Of a stretch of 64,000 nucleotides of DNA, positions 55,095 to 63,049 are shown piece by piece. Source of the stretch: Microvirga solisilvae (GTDB taxonomy: Bacteria; Pseudomonadota; Alphaproteobacteria; Rhizobiales; Beijerinckiaceae); the NCBI RefSeq assembly GCF_022808595.1, contig NZ_JAKUCN010000001.1, positions 620,001 to 684,000 on the forward strand, given 5' to 3'. The position numbers and the translations under genes are program-made. Each line of letters starts with the position of its first letter. Positions within the stretch are counted from its first letter, which is position 1. The notes beneath the pieces are model-generated. The model had not been told where the DNA came from. It worked only from the letters and a program-made list of their open reading frames with translations, and did no database searches.

Positions 55095-55278
55095 TCATTC
55101 CTCGGCAAACGGCAGGCATTAAACCTTCTGCTTAGTCCTGTTGTTGCAGAACGACAATAAGGTTGCCGGCTAATAATGAACGTTCCCCGAAGATTTCCCA
55201 GATTTTTGCCATTGAGCACCGGGATTTAAAGCAACTCCCTCTCCCAATGGGGAGGCATGAGCCCCTCGCCTAGGCAGG

Positions 55279-55554
55279 CTATGCCAGGGCCAGGTCACGC
55301 CCCTGGCCGAGCGGGATTGCCTTCATTCCCTCCAATTTCATCAGGATCGTACCGATCGCTTCACCCAAGGCGGCGGCAGCGCCGCGACCATCGATGCTCA
55401 GGTGGCAGACGCAGCCTCTATCGCCAGCCGCCAAGTCCGAGTTCTTTCGGAAGAAGCGCCATGACTGCCGCGAAGCCAGCCTCACGCATTTCAGGCTGAC
55501 ATCGGCTCCATTGCGTAGCCCCTCTTTCACTAGCCCTCGGCAGGCCCTTTTCAT
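55279..55554 (-). CDS. Possible hypothetical protein
   Basis: This open frame of 91 codons has no recognised domain and no clear ribosome binding site. Residues SWRFFRKNSDLAAGDRGCV and the regular helix near the C-terminus leave open a real small protein or a fragment of a lost gene. Confidence 0.25.
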   Translation of the reverse strand: MKRACRGLVKEGLRNGADVSLKCVRLASRQSWRFFRKNSDLAAGDRGCVCHLSIDGRGAAAALGEAIGTILMKLEGMKAIPLGQGRDLALA

Positions 55555-55674
55555 GATCGGACGATATGTCGTGAGGTGCTGCAGGACAGCACTTTTGAAT
55601 CGTTCAATACTATCGCGAATTTCACCTCGTGAACGTCACGCATATGCCGAATTGCATCGGAGATCAGAGGCTTC

Positions 55675-55833
55675 ATGCGCAATGCCTCTCGCAATCTTCT
55701 CACGATACAGCTCGCAGAGAACGGCACCCTGTCACGCATCGTCGACATGAGTGCGGCAGAGATCGAGCTTGTGATCTTCGTGGACCGGCACCGCGCGAGC
55801 AGGCTGAGACTATCATCCGCACTGTTTGAATAG
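55675..55833 (+). CDS. Possible 52-residue peptide
   Basis: The frame from the ATG at 55675 (GAGG 4 bases upstream) to TAG encodes a helical peptide beginning MRNASRNLLTIQLAENG with a second helix SAAEIELVIFVDRHRAS. It is too short to assign. Confidence 0.3.
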   Translation: MRNASRNLLTIQLAENGTLSRIVDMSAAEIELVIFVDRHRASRLRLSSALFE

Positions 55834-56138
55834 TTCTTAGCCATCATCTTCGTGCTGGACAGACGGGCAACGTGCTTTTTTGTGAGAAAGACCGCCTGAT
55901 TATTGCGACCTACCCTTCTGAGCTTGAATTATGAACAACTTCAGACCCAAAGCCCCACACTCGCCATAGACTCGCCACACGAGCCTATTTGGCTACTCCC
56001 TACGCATGCCGCGTATCACCTTAAGGAACTCTGCTCTTTTCTAAGCGCAACAGATACGCATTTGAAACCGTGGGGGAAAACGGGAATAGGCCAGTGCTGG
56101 TAGAAAATACCTCACCTGTTGGGACGCGAGGAAACGAG

Positions 56139-56486
56139 ATGGGTTTGGATGATCCCTTTCCTATCGAGAAGTGCTCGGGAAGAGTACGAGGTGCAGTTCT
56201 CGCGGAATTCAAAGGACGTTGCCCCACTATAAGGGAAGTCGCCAGCATATCCGATGCGCAATGGCTGACGGTCCCTAATATCGGCCCCACCACGCTGGAA
56301 GAGATACGCCGCTTCATCGGCGAGGTCCCTTCCGAGCCACGTCTGCAAAACCTGCCGACCATGGATGATGGTGAATTGCTGTCCCGGCTGAACCGGCTGC
56401 AGCGCGAGCTCAACATGATCGCGAGTGCGATCAGGGCGAGGATATCATCTGCATCATACAGAAAGTTTAGAGATAAAGAGCAATGA
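56139..56486 (+). CDS. Small protein resembling the C-terminal domain of RNA polymerase alpha
   Basis: The protein has 115 residues from the ATG at 56139 (GAGG upstream); a GTG at 56070 in frame is less likely. Residues about 30-62 (TIREVASISDAQWLTVPNIG, then TLEEIRRFIGEV) follow the pattern of the RpoA C-terminal domain, where helix-hairpin-helix ends in LLKTPNLGKKSLTEIKE-type sequence. A C-terminal helix (ELLSRLNRLQRELNMIASAI) looks like a coiled coil. It could bind DNA or sigma/activators as an alpha-CTD mimic. The resemblance is by eye. It precedes the RTX gene by 105 bases. Confidence 0.6.
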   Translation: MGLDDPFPIEKCSGRVRGAVLAEFKGRCPTIREVASISDAQWLTVPNIGPTTLEEIRRFIGEVPSEPRLQNLPTMDDGELLSRLNRLQRELNMIASAIRARISSASYRKFRDKEQ

Positions 56487-56591
56487 AAATGTAATATCGT
56501 TATGGTAAGTACTTTATCATAGGCATATTATTTCGTTGACTCCCTAAGAAAATTCAGGCCTTGGTGAAGACCTATAATAAAGAAGGTCTTC

Positions 56592-59234
56592 ATGTCCTCT
56601 ACGTCACTTCGGGCAGTCGAGCTCCTCATCAAAGGGGAGCCTGGGGCACTTGTTACCGTTACAGAAACACCGGAAGGAACTTTGACGTTTAACGTCAAGG
56701 TTACGGATGTCATTTCGGGCGCCTCGGATGCTCCCGACATTGCGGACCTTCGCGGGTTGTTCTTTCACGTTTCGGATGTAGCGCTTCTCTCTGGACTGAA
56801 GGTGACCGGCTCCGACGTGACTAAATACTCCGTCAGCGCAAACAAGGTCATGCAGGTCGAGAACGACGTCACGATGAGCGGTGAAGTCGGCAAAGCTGTC
56901 GGCCCCTTCGATATCGGCATCGCATTCGGCACCCATGGCATCGGTAAGGATGATATTCAGGAGACCAGCTTCACACTGAGCGCTTCAGAGCCCTTGAGCC
57001 TTGAGTTTGTGCTTCAGCAGCACTTCGGCCTGCGGATGACCAGCGTCAGCAACAATGGCGAGGGCAGAGGGCTGAGCCTGAAGCTCACGGGACAAATGAC
57101 GGGAACGCCGAAGGTCATCGGTGACGCCACAACGCCTCCCGACGACACGTCTAATCCTCCAGAAGAAACGCCTGATCCGAGCAATCCTACGCCGCAAGAT
57201 CCGGATAACTCTCATCTTCCTGGCATCTCCTACGATGATCTGATCGAGGCGGGCGACGGCAACGATACGATCTATGGCGGTCTCGGCGATGACGAGATGC
57301 AGGGTGAAGGCGGCGACGATCTCATCATCGGCGGCAAGGACAATGGCACCCTGAAATGGGATGGCGGCCTGAGCGTCAAGATTGGCGATAATCTTTACGG
57401 TAACGATGGCAACGACACCTTCCTCTACAAGGAAGGCGACGGCGTCGACATGATCTGGGACTTCCAACCCGGCCGCGACGTCATCAGGCTCGCCGGCTAC
57501 ACGCTGGAGGACGTTTTGGCCTTCACGATCGTGGGCGGCGTGGAAAACCGCATCAGCTCCACCGACCACGAGAAGATCGCCATCATTCTCAGCGAGGACG
57601 GCGATGCGATCATCTTCAACGATTATCCGGCCTGGGGCTACAACGACACCGCGATTGTCTTTGCCGATGGAACGACCCTGTCGTCGGGTCAGATCCGCGA
57701 TCTGGCGTTTGGCAACCGGGTCCAGCTTGCGCCGGTCGTCACGAACAACACGAGCCAGACAGCGGCCGTCTCTCAGGCAAACGCGCACCATCCGTCACTG
57801 ATCCTCTACGGCAACAATGATGGCGACACCATCATCGGCGGCCTGGGCACGGATATCATCTACGCCAATGAAGGTGTGAACGCTCTTGGCGGCTTCGCCG
57901 GCGATGACTCCCTCTATGGCGGCAACGTCCAGGACACGATCGTCGCAGGCGAAGGCAATGATAGCGCCTTCGGCAACGGTGGCGACGACGTCATTGTCGG
58001 CGGCGCGGGATCCGACAAGCTCTATGGCGCCGGTGGTGTCGATCTGATCTTCGGCGACGATGACGAAGGCATCGATCTGCCGTCCCTCCTGACCACCTAC
58101 AACATCCCCACGGATGACGAGGAAGTCAGCGCAGCGCTCAGGATCACCAACACATGGTGGGGCGGCTTCCAGGCCGAGATCACGATCACGGCGAACAGAA
58201 GCGTCAACGCCTGGGACATCTTCCTCAAGAGCCAATTCAACATCGAGAGCATCTGGGGTGGCGCAACAACGGCGGAGGCCAGCTCCACCGACGGTGTCGC
58301 CTATGAGATCGGCAATGCGAACTGGAACGGCTCGCTCTATGCCGGTCAGAAGACGACGATCGGCTTCACGGCACGCACCGGCGTGAACGGTGTCGTCAAT
58401 GCGACTCAAATCCTGAAGGGTCTGTCGATCACGGATTCCCTGTCGTCCGTCTCACTGACCAATGCCAGCCTCACCAACCTGCTCGGCAACACGATGCGCG
58501 GCTATGCGGCAGCCGATACCCTCGTCGGTAGCTCCGCTAACGACACTTTCTATGTCGACAACATTGGCGACAAGATCGTCGAGAGTTCCACGTCGAGCAA
58601 GCAGGACGAGGTTGTCACCTCCGTCAGCCACGCTCTCGCAAAGAATGTCGAGAACCTGTCGGCGGCCGGCTCCTCCTCCGTCAACCTGACAGGCAACAGC
58701 CTGAACAATGACATCGAAGGCAATGCGGGCAAAAACGTCATCAAGAGCGGCACGGGTAACGACACCGTCTCCGCCGGTGCCGGCCATGACTCGGTGAATG
58801 GTGGCGACGGAAACGACAAGCTCAATGGCAGCACAGGCAACGACACCGTCGCCGGTAGCACCGGGAACGACACGATCAATGGCGGTGCGGGCAACGATGC
58901 CTTGTATGGCGGCCTCGGCAGGGATTACTTCGTTTTCAGCGACAAGCTGAACAAAGTCGGCAATGTCGACAAGCTGGCTGACTTCAACGTGAAGGACGAC
59001 ACGATCCTGCTGGAGAACGCTGTCTTCACGAAGCTCACCAAGACCGGCACGCTGAACAAGGCATTCTTCGCCCTCGGCGCCGTCGCGAAGGATGGCAACG
59101 ACTACATTCTCTACGACAAGGCGACCGGATACCTGCGCTATGACGCGGACGGCTCCGGCAAGGGCGCATCTATCGTGTTCGCCAAGATGGCAGCAGGATT
59201 GTCTCTGACAAACGCCGATTTCTACGTCATCTGA
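56592..59234 (+). CDS. Secreted RTX calcium-binding protein with CBM2-like module
   Basis: The protein has 880 residues and no signal peptide, as expected for a type I secretion substrate. Order: N-terminal beta domain (1-185) with DLRGLFFHVSDVALLSGL and GTHGIGKDDIQETSFTLS, seen in other alphaproteobacterial RTX proteins; a Pro/Thr linker (186-215); RTX nonapeptides (about 220-255 and 410-490, GGxGxDxxx); a CBM2-like domain (about 510-613, ITNTWWGGFQAEITITA, WNGSLYAGQKTTIGF); a second RTX block (about 640-780); and a C-terminal serralysin-type secretion domain ending TNADFYVI. It is likely a calcium-folded surface or matrix protein able to bind polysaccharide. No adjacent type I exporter is seen. 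Ends at a strong terminator. Confidence 0.9.
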   Translation: MSSTSLRAVELLIKGEPGALVTVTETPEGTLTFNVKVTDVISGASDAPDIADLRGLFFHVSDVALLSGLKVTGSDVTKYSVSANKVMQVENDVTMSGEVGKAVGPFDIGIAFGTHGIGKDDIQETSFTLSASEPLSLEFVLQQHFGLRMTSVSNNGEGRGLSLKLTGQMTGTPKVIGDATTPPDDTSNPPEETPDPSNPTPQDPDNSHLPGISYDDLIEAGDGNDTIYGGLGDDEMQGEGGDDLIIGGKDNGTLKWDGGLSVKIGDNLYGNDGNDTFLYKEGDGVDMIWDFQPGRDVIRLAGYTLEDVLAFTIVGGVENRISSTDHEKIAIILSEDGDAIIFNDYPAWGYNDTAIVFADGTTLSSGQIRDLAFGNRVQLAPVVTNNTSQTAAVSQANAHHPSLILYGNNDGDTIIGGLGTDIIYANEGVNALGGFAGDDSLYGGNVQDTIVAGEGNDSAFGNGGDDVIVGGAGSDKLYGAGGVDLIFGDDDEGIDLPSLLTTYNIPTDDEEVSAALRITNTWWGGFQAEITITANRSVNAWDIFLKSQFNIESIWGGATTAEASSTDGVAYEIGNANWNGSLYAGQKTTIGFTARTGVNGVVNATQILKGLSITDSLSSVSLTNASLTNLLGNTMRGYAAADTLVGSSANDTFYVDNIGDKIVESSTSSKQDEVVTSVSHALAKNVENLSAAGSSSVNLTGNSLNNDIEGNAGKNVIKSGTGNDTVSAGAGHDSVNGGDGNDKLNGSTGNDTVAGSTGNDTINGGAGNDALYGGLGRDYFVFSDKLNKVGNVDKLADFNVKDDTILLENAVFTKLTKTGTLNKAFFALGAVAKDGNDYILYDKATGYLRYDADGSGKGASIVFAKMAAGLSLTNADFYVI

Positions 59235-59238
59235 CGAT

Positions 59239-59275
59239 AAAAGGCCGGAGTTTATCGAAACCACTCCGGCCTTTT
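59239..59275. terminator. Bidirectional terminator between the RTX gene and the HWE kinase gene
   Basis: AAAAGGCCGGAGT (59239-59251) and ACTCCGGCCTTTT (59263-59275) pair over 13 bases with an 11-base loop. T-runs follow on both strands, and the genes converge. Confidence 0.9.
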
Positions 59276-59296
59276 AATTTATTGGTCACCGCTCGG

Positions 59297-60337
59297 TTAG
59301 ATCGAGAAGGACAGAACCGCCTTCGTTCCCGCGTGCTGTCGATCGAACTCGATGGCCGATTGCAGATTGGACGCCATCGCCTTCACGATCTTCGTCCCGA
59401 GGCCGCTGCCCTGAACCTCGCCAGTTCCCTTCCAGCCCACACCGTCATCCTCGACGGAGAGATGCACCTGCTCACCCGAAGCTGAGAGCACGACGCGAAT
59501 ATCGCCCCTGGCGCCTTCCGGATAAGCGTACTTGAAAGCGTTCGTGACGAGCTCGGTTACGATCACGCCCACAGAGACTGCCTTGTCCGTCGGAATCGGG
59601 ATCGGCTCTGCCCGAAGCAAAATCGTGTGCTCGCGGCCGGCAGCCCGCATGGCGCCTTCCAGCTCCTCGACGAGCCCTTCGAGATAGGTATCCATCTCGA
59701 CGAAGCGAACGTCGTTCGACGTGTAAAGGCGCCGATGGATCTGACCGATCGCCGTAATGCGGCTCTGGGTTTCAGCCAATGTGTCCCGTGCCGTCGTGTC
59801 GCCCGCAACGGCGCGCTGCTGCATGGCCACGAGCGAGGCCACCAACTGCAAGCTGTTTGCCACGCGGTGGTTCACCTCGCGCAGGAGCATCTCGGCCCGC
59901 TCACGTGCCTCGCGCATCTCCCGCTCGGCGGCTTCCTTCGCCCGACGCAGTCGCGCAGCCTCGAGGGCCTGCTCCGCCGCCGTGCGCAGCAGGTCGAGGA
60001 ACACGCCGCCGACATCCTTGATCACGTAATCGGCAGCTCCGGCCTTAAGTGCCGCAACCGCAATACGCCCTTCGTCCGCACCGGTCACATAGATGACCGG
60101 CGGCGGATCGGGGAGAGTCTGGATATCCGCCAGAACATCGAGCCCCTGCCTACCCGGCATGAAATGATCGAGCGCGATCACATCAAAGGGAGCGGCCTCA
60201 AGGAGCCGAAGACCTTCGTCGCCGCTCAGGGCGTGTGTCACCTCGAAGCTATGGCGCGAGAGCGACCGCTCGACCAGGCGGCCGAGGCCCGGATCGTCGT
60301 CGATATAGAGAAGGCGAATGGGCTGCGTTTCGCTCAC
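59297..60337 (-). CDS. Receiver-HWE histidine kinase (HisKA_2 type)
   Basis: The protein has 346 residues. An N-terminal receiver domain (about 6-122) has LYIDDD, phosphoacceptor [14 protein letters not shown] and YVTGADE. A linker helix leads to the HWE/HisKA_2 dimerisation region with histidine in [15 protein letters not shown], and an HATPase domain ([27 protein letters not shown]). Such kinases often feed the general stress response. The start overlaps the preceding gene's stop by 4 bases. Third gene of a three-gene cluster. Confidence 0.92.
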   Translation of the reverse strand: MSETQPIRLLYIDDDPGLGRLVERSLSRHSFEVTHALSGDEGLRLLEAAPFDVIALDHFMPGRQGLDVLADIQTLPDPPPVIYVTGADEGRIAVAALKAGAADYVIKDVGGVFLDLLRTAAEQALEAARLRRAKEAAEREMREARERAEMLLREVNHRVANSLQLVASLVAMQQRAVAGDTTARDTLAETQSRITAIGQIHRRLYTSNDVRFVEMDTYLEGLVEELEGAMRAAGREHTILLRAEPIPIPTDKAVSVGVIVTELVTNAFKYAYPEGARGDIRVVLSASGEQVHLSVEDDGVGWKGTGEVQGSGLGTKIVKAMASNLQSAIEFDRQHAGTKAVLSFSI

Positions 60338-60765
60338 TGCGTTTCCGGAACCTGAATGACGGAAAGGAAGAGGCCAAGCTGGCGGATGGCCTGGGAGAAC
60401 GACTCGTACTCGACCGGCTTGGTGATGTAGACGTTCGCGCCCAGGTCGTAGCAGCGCTGCACCTCGCGCTGATCGTCCGTGGTGGTCAGAACGACCACCG
60501 GTGCGCGCTTGAGAAGCTCGTCGCTTTTCAGTTTCGCCAGGATGTCGACACCGTTCATATCCGGCAGGTTGAGATCGAGGAGAACCAGAAACGGACCGTC
60601 ATTGCGCACATTCTCGCTGAACAGGTGCTCGATCGCTGCCGTCCCATTCGTGAAGGTGCGGATCTCGTTGCACACGCCGGCACGCCGGATGTTCTTTTCG
60701 ATGAGGCGGGCGTGACCTTCGTCATCCTCGACCATGATGATGGTGACGGGGTGCTGATGGGGCAT
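60334..60765 (-). CDS. Single-domain response regulator (Rcp1-like)
   Basis: The protein has 143 residues. Receiver residues are all present: acidic pair in [10 protein letters not shown], phosphoacceptor in [14 protein letters not shown], Thr in VVVLTTTDD and Lys in VYITKPVEY. Extra loops and the [20 protein letters not shown] pattern match Rcp1-type regulators that pair with bacteriophytochrome kinases. No output domain. It lies 1 base after the PAS kinase gene and overlaps the next by 4 bases, so it probably shuttles phosphate between the two kinases. Confidence 0.93.
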   Translation of the reverse strand: MPHQHPVTIIMVEDDEGHARLIEKNIRRAGVCNEIRTFTNGTAAIEHLFSENVRNDGPFLVLLDLNLPDMNGVDILAKLKSDELLKRAPVVVLTTTDDQREVQRCYDLGANVYITKPVEYESFSQAIRQLGLFLSVIQVPETQ

Positions 60766-60766
60766 G

Positions 60767-62887
60767 TTACGCGGCCTCCGAACTGACGCTGATATATTTG
60801 GGCAGAGTCACGGTGAAGGTCGATCCCTGCCCTAATCTTGATGTGACCGATATGGTGCCGCCGAGCCTTCGCACGAGAGCCCGCACATGGGCAAGACCAA
60901 TTCCCTCGCCCTGCTGATCCTGGGTGCCTGAGCGCCTGAAGAGATCGAAGATCCGCTCGTAATCCTTTTCGTCGATCCCGCGGCCGTTATCCTCGACTTC
61001 GTAGCGTATCATATGGCCAAGGTCCCGGCCTCGCACCACGATCCGCCCCGCGCGCGCGAGATCGAGATACTTCACGGCATTGTCGATCAGATTGCCGAAC
61101 ACCTGCTCAATGGCAAGGCGGTCGCTGGTGATGTGAGGAATGTTTTCAAAGATCAGCTCGGCACCGCGCTCCTGCAGCTGATGCGCCAGACTCTGACGCT
61201 GGGCCTCCAGCAGTTGATCCATGCTGATAGACTCCGGCACCAGAACCCTCCGGCCTTCACGAGAGAGGCGGAGAATGGCGTTGATCAGCTTGTCCATCTT
61301 GACCGTAGAAGAGCGGATGAAGCCGATAGACTCCGCGAGGTCACTCTCGATGGCCGAGCGTGCCTCCGGAGTGATCAAGGCAGGTTGGGCTTCCGACACC
61401 TTGCCATAAAATGTCTCGATCTCCTCGTGCGCATTCTCGAGCTCACTCGTGAAGCCCATGATGTTCACGAGCGGCGCGCGAAGATCGTGGCTGACGATAT
61501 AGGCGAAGCGCTGGATTTCTTCGTTCGCAGCATCGAGCTCCGTCACGCGTTCAGCGAGCATCGCCGCCAAGCGGCGTGTCTCCTCCTCGGATTGGAGCGC
61601 CCGCTCACGGCTTTCCCGCAATGCTTCTTGAGCCTGCTTGAGATCGTGAATATCGGTACAGGTTCCGTACCAACGCGTGATACGGCCCTCATCGTCACGC
61701 ACCGGCTGCGCACGTCCCAAGACCCAGCGATATTCGCCGGAGCGATGCCGCAGCCGGTATTCGATATGATAGGGCTCGCCCGTTTCCAGCGACCGGCGCC
61801 AAGTCTTCCAGGCGAGCTCCCGATCCTCGGGATGGAACATGCCGTTCCAGCCAACGCCGTCGGTCGAGCCTTCAGGAACGCCCGTATATTCGTACCAGCG
61901 CTGGTTATAATAATCGTGGAAGCCATCGGGGCGCGTCGCCCAGATCAGCTGATCGATGGAGTTGGCGATGGCGCGGAAGCGCTCCTCGCTCTCCCGCAGC
62001 GCATTCTCCGCGCGACGATGATCCGTGACGTCGTGCCCCTGCACGAAAATTCCGGAAACCGTGCCGTCTCGGCTGAAGATGGGTTGGTACACGAAGTCGA
62101 GGAAATGCTCCTCGGGTTGGTCCTCGGGGCTTTGCTGGAGAACAATACGCACTCCCCGGCCGACGAATGGCTCGCCCGTCTGATGGACACGATCCAGCAG
62201 GCCAATGAAGCCCTGCTCCACCACCTCGGGCAAAGCCTCACGGACCGACTTTCCAATCAGGTCGTTACGCCCCACTACCTGACGGTAGGCCGCGTTGGCC
62301 ATCGTGAAGACATGGTCCGTTCCGCTGAGAGCGGCGATGAAGCCAGGCGCCTGCTCGAAGAGTTCCTGCAGATGCTGGCGTTCCTTGGATAGGCTCTGGT
62401 TGACCTCCTGCACGGCCTGGGCACGCCGGAACATGTCGGTCTCGATCAACGCGGATGGGCCTGTCAGGAGCGCAGAAGTCTTGGCCAGATTTCGCAGCTG
62501 GTGGAGTTCGGTGACGTCCACCGTGTGCTGGAGGATCGAGATCAGCTCTCCCGCCTCGTTGAACAACGGCGTATGCGTGGCGCTCCAGAAGCGCTCGTCG
62601 AACCCCTGTCCATCCGGCAAGGGAATGGCATAAGAGATGAGTGGAATATGATCCGTCACCTTCTCGGCGATGACGCGTTCGAAAGAGCCTCTCAATTGCT
62701 TGTGACTTGCCGAGTCCGGATCGCTGGGGAAGGCCTCGAACATGTTACGGCCAACCAGTTCCTCCCGCGTCCGCATCGTAGCCCGCAGGTAAGCCTCATT
62801 CATCCCCATGATTACGAGCGAGGGATTGAGCAGGACGTAGGGATTTGGAGAAGCGTTGAAGAGAGCCTCAAAGTTTATTGATTTCAA
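60767..62887 (-). CDS. Multi-PAS sensor histidine kinase
   Basis: The protein has 706 residues. Three PAS domains: about 8-130 (LFNASPNPYVLLNPSLVIMG), 170-290 (FEQAPGFIAALSGTDHVFTM) and 300-425 (FHDYYNQRWYEYTGVPEG, PAS-3/PAC type with WRRSLETGEPYHIEYR). HisKA with the phosphorylated histidine in AYIVSHDLRAPL, then HATPase with EQVFGNLIDNAVKYL, DNGRGIDEKD and GEGIGLAHVRALV. No membrane segments, so cytoplasmic. The signal is unknown; PAS pockets could bind a ligand or flavin. Confidence 0.93.
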   Translation of the reverse strand: MKSINFEALFNASPNPYVLLNPSLVIMGMNEAYLRATMRTREELVGRNMFEAFPSDPDSASHKQLRGSFERVIAEKVTDHIPLISYAIPLPDGQGFDERFWSATHTPLFNEAGELISILQHTVDVTELHQLRNLAKTSALLTGPSALIETDMFRRAQAVQEVNQSLSKERQHLQELFEQAPGFIAALSGTDHVFTMANAAYRQVVGRNDLIGKSVREALPEVVEQGFIGLLDRVHQTGEPFVGRGVRIVLQQSPEDQPEEHFLDFVYQPIFSRDGTVSGIFVQGHDVTDHRRAENALRESEERFRAIANSIDQLIWATRPDGFHDYYNQRWYEYTGVPEGSTDGVGWNGMFHPEDRELAWKTWRRSLETGEPYHIEYRLRHRSGEYRWVLGRAQPVRDDEGRITRWYGTCTDIHDLKQAQEALRESRERALQSEEETRRLAAMLAERVTELDAANEEIQRFAYIVSHDLRAPLVNIMGFTSELENAHEEIETFYGKVSEAQPALITPEARSAIESDLAESIGFIRSSTVKMDKLINAILRLSREGRRVLVPESISMDQLLEAQRQSLAHQLQERGAELIFENIPHITSDRLAIEQVFGNLIDNAVKYLDLARAGRIVVRGRDLGHMIRYEVEDNGRGIDEKDYERIFDLFRRSGTQDQQGEGIGLAHVRALVRRLGGTISVTSRLGQGSTFTVTLPKYISVSSEAA

Positions 62888-63049
62888 TGTTATAAGCTGG
62901 TCGGCAGCCAGCCCCCTCGAAGTGTTGCCGTCTAGAGCTCTGCTTTATTTAGGACGCCTCGAGGCCATGGCCAGATTAGCCGCCTCTACCGCTTCCCTAA
63001 GTCGCAAGCGCTTGATTGGAACAAATTCCCATTCACGCCTCCGATACAG

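Larger units (their letters stand above)
55095..56138. other. Gene-poor region of about 1 kb
   Basis: Between the Na/Pi cotransporter and the alpha-CTD-like gene I see no well-supported gene. A 91-residue minus-strand frame (55279-55554) and a 52-residue plus-strand frame (55675-55833) are listed separately at low confidence. GC content falls toward 55.9-56.1 kb. An imperfect repeat of CCAGGGCCAGG-like sequence is seen near 55285-55305. This may be a decayed gene remnant. Confidence 0.4.

Noticed and set aside
56526..56534. CATATTATT upstream of the RTX gene as a fourth copy of the TATTATA element
   Set aside because: It lacks the full core, lies in generally AT-rich DNA and is not a sugar-acid gene, so chance is the simpler explanation.
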